NCBI GenBank assembly: GCA_021831565.1
Contig: JAKBMM010000036.1
Coordinates: 1-32,273 of the forward strand
DNA length: 32,273 bases
Direction of reading: 5' to 3'
DNA from: Planctomycetota bacterium
GTDB taxonomy: Bacteria > Planctomycetota > Phycisphaerae > WQYP01
Part shown: positions 15,215 to 23,138 of the stretch, one piece after another
How the letters are laid out: every line of letters begins with the position of its first letter
Numbering within the stretch: position 1 is the first letter of the stretch
Notes under the pieces: generated by a model
Seen by the model: only the letters and a program-made list of their open reading frames with translations
What the model was told of the DNA's origin: nothing
The model's database searches: none
Position numbers and translations under genes: made by a program

Positions 15215-16072
15215 TCAACCGAATTCATCCCCTTTGAACGTATGGCCGAGATAGGTCTGCCGCACCAGGGGATCGTTGATGAGTTCCCGCGGCGCACCTT
15301 GGGCGAGCACCTTGCCTTCGGAAATAATCAGCGCCCGATCGCATACCTCCAGCGTCCGCTGCACATTGTGATCGGTGATGAGAATGGCCTTGCCCATTTG
15401 CGCGCGAAGCCGGCGGATTTCACGCTGGAGGTCTTCCACGGCGATCGGGTCCACTCCGCTGAACGGTTCATCAAGCAGAATCAGGGAGGGGTTGGTGATC
15501 AGCGCGCGGGCGATTTCCAGTTTGCGCCTCTCGCCGCCGGAGAGGGTATACGCCTTCTGCCGGCGCGTGGAGAGCAGTCCGAACTGTTCCATGAGGCGGC
15601 AACTCTCGCGGCGCCGTTCGCGCCGCGAGCGGCGCGTGGTTTCCAGGATGGCCAGCAGGTTTTGCTCCACCGTCAGGCGCAGAAACACCGATGGTTCCTG
15701 GGAGAGGTAGCCCATGCCGCGTCTAGCGCGTTTATACATGGGAAGATGAGTGATGTCTACGCCGTCGAAAAGAATGCGGCCGTCGTTCGGCGGCACCATG
15801 CCGATGACCATGTGGAACGTGGTGGTCTTGCCGGCGCCGTTGCGGCCCAGCAGGCCGACGACTTCCTGGTTGCCCACGTCAAACGATACGTGGTCCACCA
15901 CCGTGCGGCCGCCATATTTTTTCACCAGGTTCCGGGCTTTGAGCAGAATCAACCAACACCACGCATCGCTTGAAAAAACAACTACCGGCGGTTGATTCTC
16001 GCCATGAATCGCCGCGCCGGCAAGGAACGCGGCAATTGTAAGCGGGAGGACGGCGGGGGTAAATCGCAACAT
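15215..16072 (-). CDS. lptB: LptB, lipopolysaccharide-export ATPase, with N-terminal extension
   Basis: The ABC ATPase of the LptBFG lipopolysaccharide transporter. The family-typical features are all present: Walker A GRNGAGKTTT, Q-loop LSQEPSVF, signature LSGGERRKLEIARAL, Walker B LILLDEPFSGVDPI, and ITDHNVQRTLEVCDRALIISEGKV. The conserved domain begins at about ILLKARNLVKKYGG, residue 42. The preceding residues, LRFTPAVLPLTIAAFLAGAAIHGE, look like a signal peptide, which a cytosolic ATPase should not have. Either the real start is the internal TTG just before ILLKAR, or a deletion fused the leader of a neighbouring lptA-like gene to lptB. It implies an outer membrane with lipopolysaccharide. 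Confidence 0.9.
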   Translation of the reverse strand: MLRFTPAVLPLTIAAFLAGAAIHGENQPPVVVFSSDAWCWLILLKARNLVKKYGGRTVVDHVSFDVGNQEVVGLLGRNGAGKTTTFHMVIGMVPPNDGRILFDGVDITHLPMYKRARRGMGYLSQEPSVFLRLTVEQNLLAILETTRRSRRERRRESCRLMEQFGLLSTRRQKAYTLSGGERRKLEIARALITNPSLILLDEPFSGVDPIAVEDLQREIRRLRAQMGKAILITDHNVQRTLEVCDRALIISEGKVLAQGAPRELINDPLVRQTYLGHTFKGDEFG

Positions 16073-16104
16073 GATGCAAGTGTTTCCCGCGGATATAATA
16101 ATGA

Positions 16105-16121
16105 TAGCTTATTTTAAGCTA
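16105..16121. other. palindrome in lptB/acyl-CoA synthetase intergenic region
   Basis: TAGCTTA-TTT-TAAGCTA is a perfect 7-bp inverted repeat in the A+T-rich space between the divergent lptB and AMP-ligase genes. A TATAAT-like sequence lies at 16094-16099. It could be an operator or a small hairpin; there is no further evidence. Confidence 0.3.
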
Positions 16122-16202
16122 CGGCGGCCGGGATTTACGATTTACCAGGAGAGGAGTTCTCCATCCGGCCGCGACGGTTGAGATTTCGCGCACGGTGGAA
16201 AC

Positions 16203-17720
16203 ATGCTTTTGGAAAAAATTATTGAGCAGGGCGGCCGACAGGGGAGGCGCCTGGCCATCCTCGATGACCAACGAAGCATCACTTTCCGCCGGCTCGTGCT
16301 GGGCGCGGATATCATGGCCGGCCATATCGACCGCATCGTGGGCGATGAGGACAAAGTCGGCTTGCTGCTGCCGCAATCCGGCGCCTTCGCGGCGGCGTTT
16401 CTGGGCACGCGCTGGAGCGATCGCACCGCCGTACCGCTCAATTACCTGCTGCGCCCGCCGGAACTTATCGCGATTTGCCGCGACGCCGGCCTGACCACCG
16501 TCTTGACCATTCGCTTTTTTCAGAATTCGGCGACGGCTCTTCAGGAAGCGGGCGTCCAGACGGTGTTCATGGAGGACCTTTCTTTTTCGTCGCCGCTGTT
16601 CGGTCTGTCCCGGCTGGCCGGGTTCAAACGCCGTCTGCCGGCATACAAACCCGACAAGGTCGCGGCGATTATCTATACCAGCGGCACCAGCGGCGAGCCA
16701 AAGGGAGTGATGCTCACCGATCACAACCTCGATTCCAACGCCGCCGCCGCCATCGAACATGCCCGTTTTGACCAGCGGATGACTTTTCTGGGCATATTGC
16801 CCATGTTTCACGCGCTGGGCATTATGAGCTGCTTCCTGGTCCCGTTGAGCCTTGGTTGCACGGTGGTCTATCAGGCGCGATTAAACCCGGCGGGTATTTT
16901 TCAAGCCATCCAGAAACACAAAATCGAGGTGCTCGTCGCGGTACCGAGCATGTACGCCTTGTTGGCCAACGTCAAAAACGCCGGACACGCGGCGCTGGCC
17001 AGCGTGCGTTACGCCGTCAGCGGCGGTGAACCACTGCCGAGGTCACTCTGCGAGTGTTTCCAGCGGCAGTTCGGCATCACCCTGCTGGAGGGCTTCGGAC
17101 TTACTGAAACCTCGCCGATGGTGTCGTTTTCGGTTCCCTGGGCGAACAAAAGCGGCAGTGTGGGAAAACCGCTGCCGCAGGTACAGCTTCGCATTGTGGA
17201 CGACGGCGGCCATACGCTGGGGCCGAATCAGGACGGAGAATTGTGGATCAAAGGCCCCAGCGTGATGAAGGGTTATTACCGCCGGCCCGCGGAAACGGCC
17301 CAGGTGCTGACCACCGACGGCTGGCTGAAAACCGGCGATATAGCCAGAATCGACGACGAGGGCTTTTTATTCATCACCGGTCGCAAGAAGGAAATGATCA
17401 ACATGGCCGGTGAAAAAATAGCGCCCGGCGAAATCGAAGAAGTCCTCCGCCGCCACCCGGCGGTGCTCCTAGCGGCGGTGGTCGGCGTGAAAGACGCCCA
17501 GCGCGGCGAAGTGCCGGTGGCATTCATTCAACTGGCCCCCGCTCTGGAGGAAAAGCCAACCGCCCAGGACATCCGCATATTCCTTCGGCAGAGATTGGCG
17601 CCGTACAAAACCCCCCGCGACGTCTATTTTGTTGAGGAGATGCCGCGTTTGCCGACGGGAAAAATTATGAAGCGGGCGCTATCGATTCCGGAACCATCGC
17701 CGCTCTCAGAGTCGGTTTGA
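16203..17720 (+). CDS. AMP-binding acyl-CoA synthetase-like enzyme
   Basis: A 505-residue member of the acyl/aryl-CoA synthetase (ANL) superfamily, which adenylates a carboxylic acid and usually transfers it to CoA. Core motifs are IIYTSGTSGEPKGVM (P-loop, about residues 157-171), LEGFGLTETSP (A5), GDIARIDDEGFLFITGRKKEMI (A7-A8) and LPTGKIMKRAL (A10, catalytic Lys). The length and composition fit medium/long-chain fatty acyl-CoA ligases. The substrate is not certain. The start ATG has GGTGGAAAC just before it. The gene is divergent from lptB and converges on birA, with a long hairpin between the two stops. Confidence 0.92.
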   Translation: MLLEKIIEQGGRQGRRLAILDDQRSITFRRLVLGADIMAGHIDRIVGDEDKVGLLLPQSGAFAAAFLGTRWSDRTAVPLNYLLRPPELIAICRDAGLTTVLTIRFFQNSATALQEAGVQTVFMEDLSFSSPLFGLSRLAGFKRRLPAYKPDKVAAIIYTSGTSGEPKGVMLTDHNLDSNAAAAIEHARFDQRMTFLGILPMFHALGIMSCFLVPLSLGCTVVYQARLNPAGIFQAIQKHKIEVLVAVPSMYALLANVKNAGHAALASVRYAVSGGEPLPRSLCECFQRQFGITLLEGFGLTETSPMVSFSVPWANKSGSVGKPLPQVQLRIVDDGGHTLGPNQDGELWIKGPSVMKGYYRRPAETAQVLTTDGWLKTGDIARIDDEGFLFITGRKKEMINMAGEKIAPGEIEEVLRRHPAVLLAAVVGVKDAQRGEVPVAFIQLAPALEEKPTAQDIRIFLRQRLAPYKTPRDVYFVEEMPRLPTGKIMKRALSIPEPSPLSESV

Positions 17721-17722
17721 GG

Positions 17723-17763
17723 AAGAACCTGTTTTTTAAGAAGAATCAGAAGAACAGGTTCTT
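17723..17763. terminator. hairpin between convergent acyl-CoA synthetase and birA genes
   Basis: AAGAACCTGTT (17723-17733) pairs perfectly with AACAGGTTCTT (17753-17763) around a 19-base loop. It begins directly after the ligase stop and overlaps the birA stop, so it likely serves both genes. No clean U-run follows the stem; the T-run is in the loop. Confidence 0.5.
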
Positions 17764-18547
17764 ACCCTTCCGGCCGGATTTTCCCACCGTTGACGCTGCG
17801 AATCGTTCCACTTGGCGCGTAAACCGGGCCGGCCGGTGTTTCCAGACGCAGTGCGCCGCCGGGACCGAACCCATTCGCCCGGCCCGCAACGGTTTGGCCG
17901 CCGGTATCGACGATCACCTGCGACCCGCCCAGGGCGTCATAAGCCATCAGTTCGCCGGCTAGGGCGTCGTATCCTTCCTCCGCCACGCGGCGGATCCATT
18001 CGGCCAGTTCATTCAATAGGCGTTCCCGCAACAGCTTCAAATCGTGCCGGTGACCGGTAACGCTCAACAGCGAAGCGGCGAAATCTTTCAGTTGCGGCCC
18101 CAACGACGCCGGTCGGCTGTTCACGTTCAGACCCACTCCCACCACCGCCGCATGGCGTTGCGACAGAATCACGCTTTGGCAAAGCACACCGGCGATTTTT
18201 TTCTTCCCCGCCAGAACGTCATTGGGCCAGCGCACGGCAATCTTCTCCAGGCCCATCCGGTGAAGCGTCCGGGCCAGAGCCAGGCCGGCCGCCAGTGGTA
18301 AAAGCGGTTCACACGCCGGCGGCGGAGAATCCAGCACCGCGCTGAAATATATCCCCCCCCTCGGACTAAGCCAGGTGCGGCCGTGTTGTCCCTGTCCGCG
18401 GGTCTGGCGGTTGGCGACGTGCACCGAAACAAGATCGCCCGGCCGGCTATGATTCGAAGTCGATTCGACGAGCCGGCGCGCTTCGCCCAGAGCCAACTCC
18501 TGGGTGGAAGCGACGGTGTCGTAGTGATGAATTTTCCATGGCGCCAT
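17762..18547 (-). CDS. birA: biotin-protein ligase, BirA catalytic type
   Basis: A 261-residue biotin-[acetyl-CoA carboxylase] ligase, which forms biotinyl-AMP and attaches biotin to carrier lysines. It lacks the N-terminal repressor domain, so it is the catalytic-only class. Visible segments are HHYDTVASTQELA, the biotinyl-AMP loop TRGQGQHGRTWLSP, RWPNDVLAGKKKIAGVL, and VGVGLNVNSRP, then a small SH3-like C-terminal domain. In the adenylate-binding loop the usual G-R-G-R-x-G-R reads G-Q-G-Q-H-G-R, so both interior arginines (E. coli Arg116 and Arg118 positions) are glutamine. The start is ATG 18547. It is divergent from the SppA gene. Confidence 0.93.
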   Translation of the reverse strand: MAPWKIHHYDTVASTQELALGEARRLVESTSNHSRPGDLVSVHVANRQTRGQGQHGRTWLSPRGGIYFSAVLDSPPPACEPLLPLAAGLALARTLHRMGLEKIAVRWPNDVLAGKKKIAGVLCQSVILSQRHAAVVGVGLNVNSRPASLGPQLKDFAASLLSVTGHRHDLKLLRERLLNELAEWIRRVAEEGYDALAGELMAYDALGGSQVIVDTGGQTVAGRANGFGPGGALRLETPAGPVYAPSGTIRSVNGGKIRPEG

Positions 18548-18718
18548 ATTTTAAGACAAGGTAATAAAAATTACGATAATTTGGAAGATGGAAAATGGCC
18601 GCAATCAATGGGAATTCCGCGACGGTAGCGGCTACAATGAATACTCCGGCGCCGGGGATGTGATGCACGGGCCGAGTGGTCCGCTGGCGCACGCCTGATT
18701 TTTTGGAGATTGTTTTTC

Positions 18719-20581
18719 ATGAGCAGACCGTTTCCCCATCTTTTTTTCGCCGTGCTTCTGACCGGCGTTCTGGGCGCCGCGGCGCCGGCATGTTTGGCCC
18801 GCGCGGCGACAGGCGCACCTGCGACTACTTTGCCGGCGAAGGCGCCGCCGGCCGCCCCAGCCGATGCGGCGACCACTGGCCCGCTTCGTCGCGTGGCGAA
18901 AATTACCCTGGAAGGCCGGCTGCTTGAATACCCAAGCGGTTTCAATTTTTCGCTTTTTAACCTTGGCCCCTCCCGCCGGCCGGCGTTGACCAGCCTTATT
19001 CAAACTCTGCAAAGGGCGGCGAAAAGCACCTCTCTTTCCGGCGTGTATCTGAACCTGCGCTCTTTTAATCTTTCTCTGACGCAGGCGCAGGAAATCGGCG
19101 AATTGTTGGAAAAAATCCGCAAAACCGGCAAACGCGTCGCGGTTTATTCTCCGGATTTCGATACCAATACCTACCTCTTGGCGTCGCATGCCAACACCAT
19201 CATCATGTCCGGACATGGAACTTTTTTTCTACCCGGCGTGGAACTTCAACTGCTGTTCTTCAAGAACCTTTTGAGCAAGCTGTACCTCCAGGCTGATATG
19301 GTTCAGATCGGCAAATACAAGGGGGCCCAGGAACCGCTTACCCGAACTTCGGCCAGCAAGGCTTTCGCCGGCCAGGTGCAGGGGCTGGTCAATTCCTGGT
19401 ACGCGCAAATTCTCAATACCATCGCCGCCGATCGCCCTAACATGAGCCGGCATCAGGTGGAAGCGGCCATCAACCGGGGGATCATGGAGGGAACCACGGC
19501 CAAAAAACTGGGACTGGTGAATCAACTGCTCGCCCGGCAGAACGTGAACGCCTGGCTGGAAAAACATTTTGACGGCGGGTGTGTGCTGCTGCGGCACTGG
19601 AACGGTTCCGCTCCGCCGCCGGTGAACCTCAACAGCCCGTTCGCCCTGTTTCAACTGCTCGGCGCGCCGCCGAAGCATACGCGGGCGACAAAGCCGGCCA
19701 TCGCCGTGATCTGCGCCAAGGGTTTGATCATGGACGATTCGCCCGGCGCCTCCGAAAACAATTCGATTATCACGCCGGCGCGAATTCAGCGGGAAGTGAA
19801 TGCCGCCCTGCACAATCCGCTGGTTAAGGCTATCGTTCTGCGCGTGAATTCCCCCGGCGGCTCAGCCGAGGCCAGCGAGGAAATCTGGCGGATTCTCCAT
19901 GCCGCGGGGAAGAAAAAGCCGCTGACCGTTTCCATGGGGGCCGAGGCCGCCAGCGGCGGTTATTACATTTCCACGGCGGGAGCGCAAATCACCGCCGAAC
20001 CGGGAACCATCGCCGGCTCCATCGGAGTGGTGGGCGGCAAGATCGTGCTGGGCGGCCTGTTTTCTAAAATCGGCCTGAACGTTGAGACATTCTCCAAAGG
20101 CGCAAACGCCGGACTTTTTGACGCCACAGAGCCGTTTACACCCCAGGAAAGGGCCTTCGTGACCTGCCTGATGCGCCAAACCTATGCGCTGTTCATACGC
20201 CGCGTGCTGGAAAGCCGCGGTAATAAGATCGCCCACATTCAGCAGGTGGCGCGGGGGCGCCTGTTCTCCGGGAATCGGGCTTGCAGGGTCGGACTGGTTG
20301 ATCATGTCGGTTCGCTGGCGGGAGTGCTTATCGCCGCCGCCCGCAAAGCGCATATTGCCGGGAATTACCAGGTTCTGGTGTACCCCCGGGCCAAGTCGCT
20401 GGCGCAACTCATTCGCGAGAAATTCGGCATCCAATCCGCGCTTCCGCCGGGACTGCAAATGCTGCTGTCCGGTTTACCGCGTTCCTACCGCCGCCCGGCG
20501 ACGCAAATGTTTCAAATGGTGCGCGTGCTGCAGCGGGACGAGGTGCTCCTGGCCGCGCCGATCGGTTTCGTGGAAAAATAA
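18719..20581 (+). CDS. sppA: signal peptide peptidase SppA, 67K type
   Basis: A 620-residue long-form SppA with two S49 serine-protease domains. These membrane-bound enzymes degrade leftover signal peptides. The N-terminal hydrophobic stretch (FFAVLLTGVLGAAAPACLA) is a signal peptide or anchor. The catalytic dyad is visible as Lys201 in IGKYKGAQEP in the first domain and Ser412 in AASGGYYIS in the second, matching the E. coli Lys209/Ser409 arrangement. NSPGGSAEASEEIWR and GSIGVVGGKIV are conserved flanking strands. A TTG at 18710 is in frame, but ATG 18719 has TTGGAG upstream. It is followed by a lipoprotein gene 54 bp later. Confidence 0.93.
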   Translation: MSRPFPHLFFAVLLTGVLGAAAPACLARAATGAPATTLPAKAPPAAPADAATTGPLRRVAKITLEGRLLEYPSGFNFSLFNLGPSRRPALTSLIQTLQRAAKSTSLSGVYLNLRSFNLSLTQAQEIGELLEKIRKTGKRVAVYSPDFDTNTYLLASHANTIIMSGHGTFFLPGVELQLLFFKNLLSKLYLQADMVQIGKYKGAQEPLTRTSASKAFAGQVQGLVNSWYAQILNTIAADRPNMSRHQVEAAINRGIMEGTTAKKLGLVNQLLARQNVNAWLEKHFDGGCVLLRHWNGSAPPPVNLNSPFALFQLLGAPPKHTRATKPAIAVICAKGLIMDDSPGASENNSIITPARIQREVNAALHNPLVKAIVLRVNSPGGSAEASEEIWRILHAAGKKKPLTVSMGAEAASGGYYISTAGAQITAEPGTIAGSIGVVGGKIVLGGLFSKIGLNVETFSKGANAGLFDATEPFTPQERAFVTCLMRQTYALFIRRVLESRGNKIAHIQQVARGRLFSGNRACRVGLVDHVGSLAGVLIAAARKAHIAGNYQVLVYPRAKSLAQLIREKFGIQSALPPGLQMLLSGLPRSYRRPATQMFQMVRVLQRDEVLLAAPIGFVEK

Positions 20582-20635
20582 AACAGGACCAAATCCCATT
20601 ATATTATTGACGGCCTGACGAACCGAGGGTACATA

Positions 20636-22273
20636 ATGAATATGCCAACGCTTACGCGAGTGCTGTCCGCCGCAGGTTTGTTCTTCGTGGTCGCCGCTTT
20701 GACCGGTTGCGGCAACTCCCGGAGCGGCCATGCCGATACGCAAGCCGCTCGAGTTTCTCAACAGGCCGCCGGTCTTCTCCTGAGCGCGGGCGACTACCGT
20801 CCGGCCGCCGACTTTCCCGTGCGGTTCACCGCGCCGCTCCCCGCGGCGAAGGTTTCCGCGGCCATGCAAATCGCCCGACAAAAGCCTTCCGCCTATCTGG
20901 CGCCGCGTTCCGCCGCGCGCGACCTCCGCCATGCCTCCGCCATGCTCGCCGATGCGCTATCCCTGCCGCGGATGCAGTTCCAGTTCAAGGGTCTTCTCGC
21001 CGGTGAAAAAGCCCTGGTGGAATTGGCGGCGGCGCAGCTTCGTCTGCGCCGCATCATTGCGACCGGAAACGATATCCAGTCGCAGGTCAACGCGATACTT
21101 CGCCAGTCCGACCAACTCACGGTTGATCAGAAAAAAATGACCTTCTTGCGCGCGCGGCGGCGGGTGCTATCGGCCATTTACACGAAGCGGCTGAGCCGCG
21201 CCAAGACCGCGCTGGCGCAGGCCCGGCGCCAGGCGCAGGTCGCCATGCAAAAGCTCGCGGCGCTTCATAAGCGGTTGGCGTTCTATTCGATGCAACAGCG
21301 CCGGCTCTACGGGCGCGGAGTCGTCTGGCGCAACAACTCGCGGACGACCATGGGGGAAACGTCGCTTCGGCAGTTCAAAAAGGCCATGCATGAAATGAAC
21401 CTGGCGGCACTCGCCGGTGAACACGCCGAAAATCTTGCGGCCGAAGTAGCGCAGACCCAGGCGGTTTGGAATCTGGCGCACCTGCGGGTTCAGGCGGCGC
21501 AGAGCGCGGTAGTCCGGCTCGCCGCGGCGCGCCGGGCGGCTGCCGGCATCGCCCGCCGCGACACACGGCAGATCGCGGTACTACTCGCCGGCGCCAAGGT
21601 GATTGTGGCGGGACCTTTGAACGCCGGCCAGACCATCCAGCAGCGTCTGCAGGCGATTCAGGCGGCGCTCCAGAGTGGCTCGCGCCAGGCGAAAAAGGCG
21701 ATTGCTCTGTGCCGGCAGGCTCGCCAAAGCCTGCAGATTGCGATCGAACAACAGCGCAAGAATTATGTATTGGCTCGGAATCTGCAGGCCGGCGGAGTTC
21801 CCTACGACGATCCCCTCGTGCGCGCCGATAATAACCATGTTCCCGAGTGCATGATTGATATTCATCTCGCCTACGCCGCGCTACAGATGGCCCAGATCGA
21901 TCAGCTTCTCTTACAGAATGCCGGACTCCACAAAGAGGCCGCCGTACTGGGCGAGCGGTTTTTCTCTCTGATTCGCAAGGCCTCGCCGTTGCAACCGCCT
22001 CCGCCCGGCGAACGCCGGCGGCTTCGCCAGGCCGCCCTGGCCGCCCTCCATCAGGCTTCCGTGGATTTAACTCAGGCGCAAGGAGCGTTTCCCGCCGGCC
22101 CATCGCCGGTTAAGTGGCTTACCCCGGCTTTGCAATATGAACAGACTCTCTCCGTCGCGGCAATAACCAATAATCCGACAGCTCGCGCCGCGGCGTTGCG
22201 GCAGGCGGCCAAGTACGCCGCGGCCGCGGATAAACTCAATCCTCTCCTGAAACTGGGCGCGGCAAGCCGCTAA
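20636..22273 (+). CDS. lipoprotein with long helical domain, unknown function
   Basis: A 545-residue protein with a lipoprotein signal: hydrophobic residues 9-22 followed by LTGC, with the lipidated Cys at 25. The rest is rich in Ala, Gln, Arg and Leu, with long stretches compatible with coiled-coil or helical-bundle structure (for example KTALAQARRQAQVAMQKLAA and the region 330-375). No catalytic motif is seen, and I do not recognise the family. It is probably anchored in a membrane facing the periplasm. It lies 54 bp after sppA on the same strand and may be co-transcribed. Its TAA stop overlaps the TAG stop of the convergent CxxC gene. ATG 20642 is an alternative start. Confidence 0.8.
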   Translation: MNMPTLTRVLSAAGLFFVVAALTGCGNSRSGHADTQAARVSQQAAGLLLSAGDYRPAADFPVRFTAPLPAAKVSAAMQIARQKPSAYLAPRSAARDLRHASAMLADALSLPRMQFQFKGLLAGEKALVELAAAQLRLRRIIATGNDIQSQVNAILRQSDQLTVDQKKMTFLRARRRVLSAIYTKRLSRAKTALAQARRQAQVAMQKLAALHKRLAFYSMQQRRLYGRGVVWRNNSRTTMGETSLRQFKKAMHEMNLAALAGEHAENLAAEVAQTQAVWNLAHLRVQAAQSAVVRLAAARRAAAGIARRDTRQIAVLLAGAKVIVAGPLNAGQTIQQRLQAIQAALQSGSRQAKKAIALCRQARQSLQIAIEQQRKNYVLARNLQAGGVPYDDPLVRADNNHVPECMIDIHLAYAALQMAQIDQLLLQNAGLHKEAAVLGERFFSLIRKASPLQPPPPGERRRLRQAALAALHQASVDLTQAQGAFPAGPSPVKWLTPALQYEQTLSVAAITNNPTARAAALRQAAKYAAAADKLNPLLKLGAASR

Positions 22274-22884
22274 ATTTCTTCCGACAGAATCGTGGATATC
22301 TGCTGCGCTACGTCCCCAATCTGTTCGGCGCTCAGGTGCGGGTTAACCACCACGGCCGCCTCGTCGCCCCCGCGCCGCGTCATTTTCCATAGTTCCAGTT
22401 GGGGGAGTAATTGGCTTAACGCCTGTTGCCACTGGGCGTCCGGCGGTTCGGTTCCCTCGTATTTGAGCAGACGCTTACGCATCAGCAACAGCGCCAGCAC
22501 GAAACGGAAGCGAATATCCGCGATGTCGTGCCGGCCGGCGAGCCGGTCGAACAAATCCAGCAGAACCGAATCGTCCACGAAGGGTTTCCGTTTCTTGCGG
22601 ATATCCGGAACGATGGTTTTCCACCAGGAAAACATCTCTGCGGGCGGCGCGGGGCGCTTACCGCTTTCCCAGCAGGGCGGGCAATAGTCCATCCGCTGGT
22701 AGGGTGCGGTCAGGATGTTTCCCCCATCGCCTGGGTTGGCCGGGAGTGGTGTTCCCGCCGGCCACTCCACCAAGACCGCCCAGCACATGGTCCCGGAGGC
22801 AAGCTCGGCGCCGCAGGCCGCGCATCGCCGGCCGGCATTGCCTATGTTCCACGTCTGATTTCGCAGGATGTTCGTTGTCGCCAT
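22270..22884 (-). CDS. conserved CxxC protein, unknown function
   Basis: A 204-residue cytoplasmic protein. Cys21-x2-Cys24 and Cys68-x2-Cys71, with an extra Cys34, suggest a zinc site built from two knuckles. The rest is helical, with IRFRFVLALLLMRKRLLKYEG and a C-terminal SAEQIGDVAQQISTILS. It is conserved, to my memory, among planctomycetes, where it is annotated as hypothetical; this is recollection, not a search. The start is ATG 22884. The tRNA-Gly gene lies 112 bp away, divergently. No function can be given. Confidence 0.8.
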   Translation of the reverse strand: MATTNILRNQTWNIGNAGRRCAACGAELASGTMCWAVLVEWPAGTPLPANPGDGGNILTAPYQRMDYCPPCWESGKRPAPPAEMFSWWKTIVPDIRKKRKPFVDDSVLLDLFDRLAGRHDIADIRFRFVLALLLMRKRLLKYEGTEPPDAQWQQALSQLLPQLELWKMTRRGGDEAAVVVNPHLSAEQIGDVAQQISTILSEEI

Positions 22885-22996
22885 GGTGGTATCGTATATC
22901 GGCTCATGGGATGATCCAAATGCCCCGCGCTCCCTGGCCGCAAGGTTCCCTTGTTGACCGCACCGGAGAGTGCTATTCTTGTTTTAACTTACTTAG

Positions 22997-23068
<72 letters not shown>

Positions 23069-23138
23069 TTCAACGCGGCATCGGGAATAGTCGCGAAAAA
23101 CCTGATATTAATCCGTTTGCTTACCCATAGCCTGAAGC

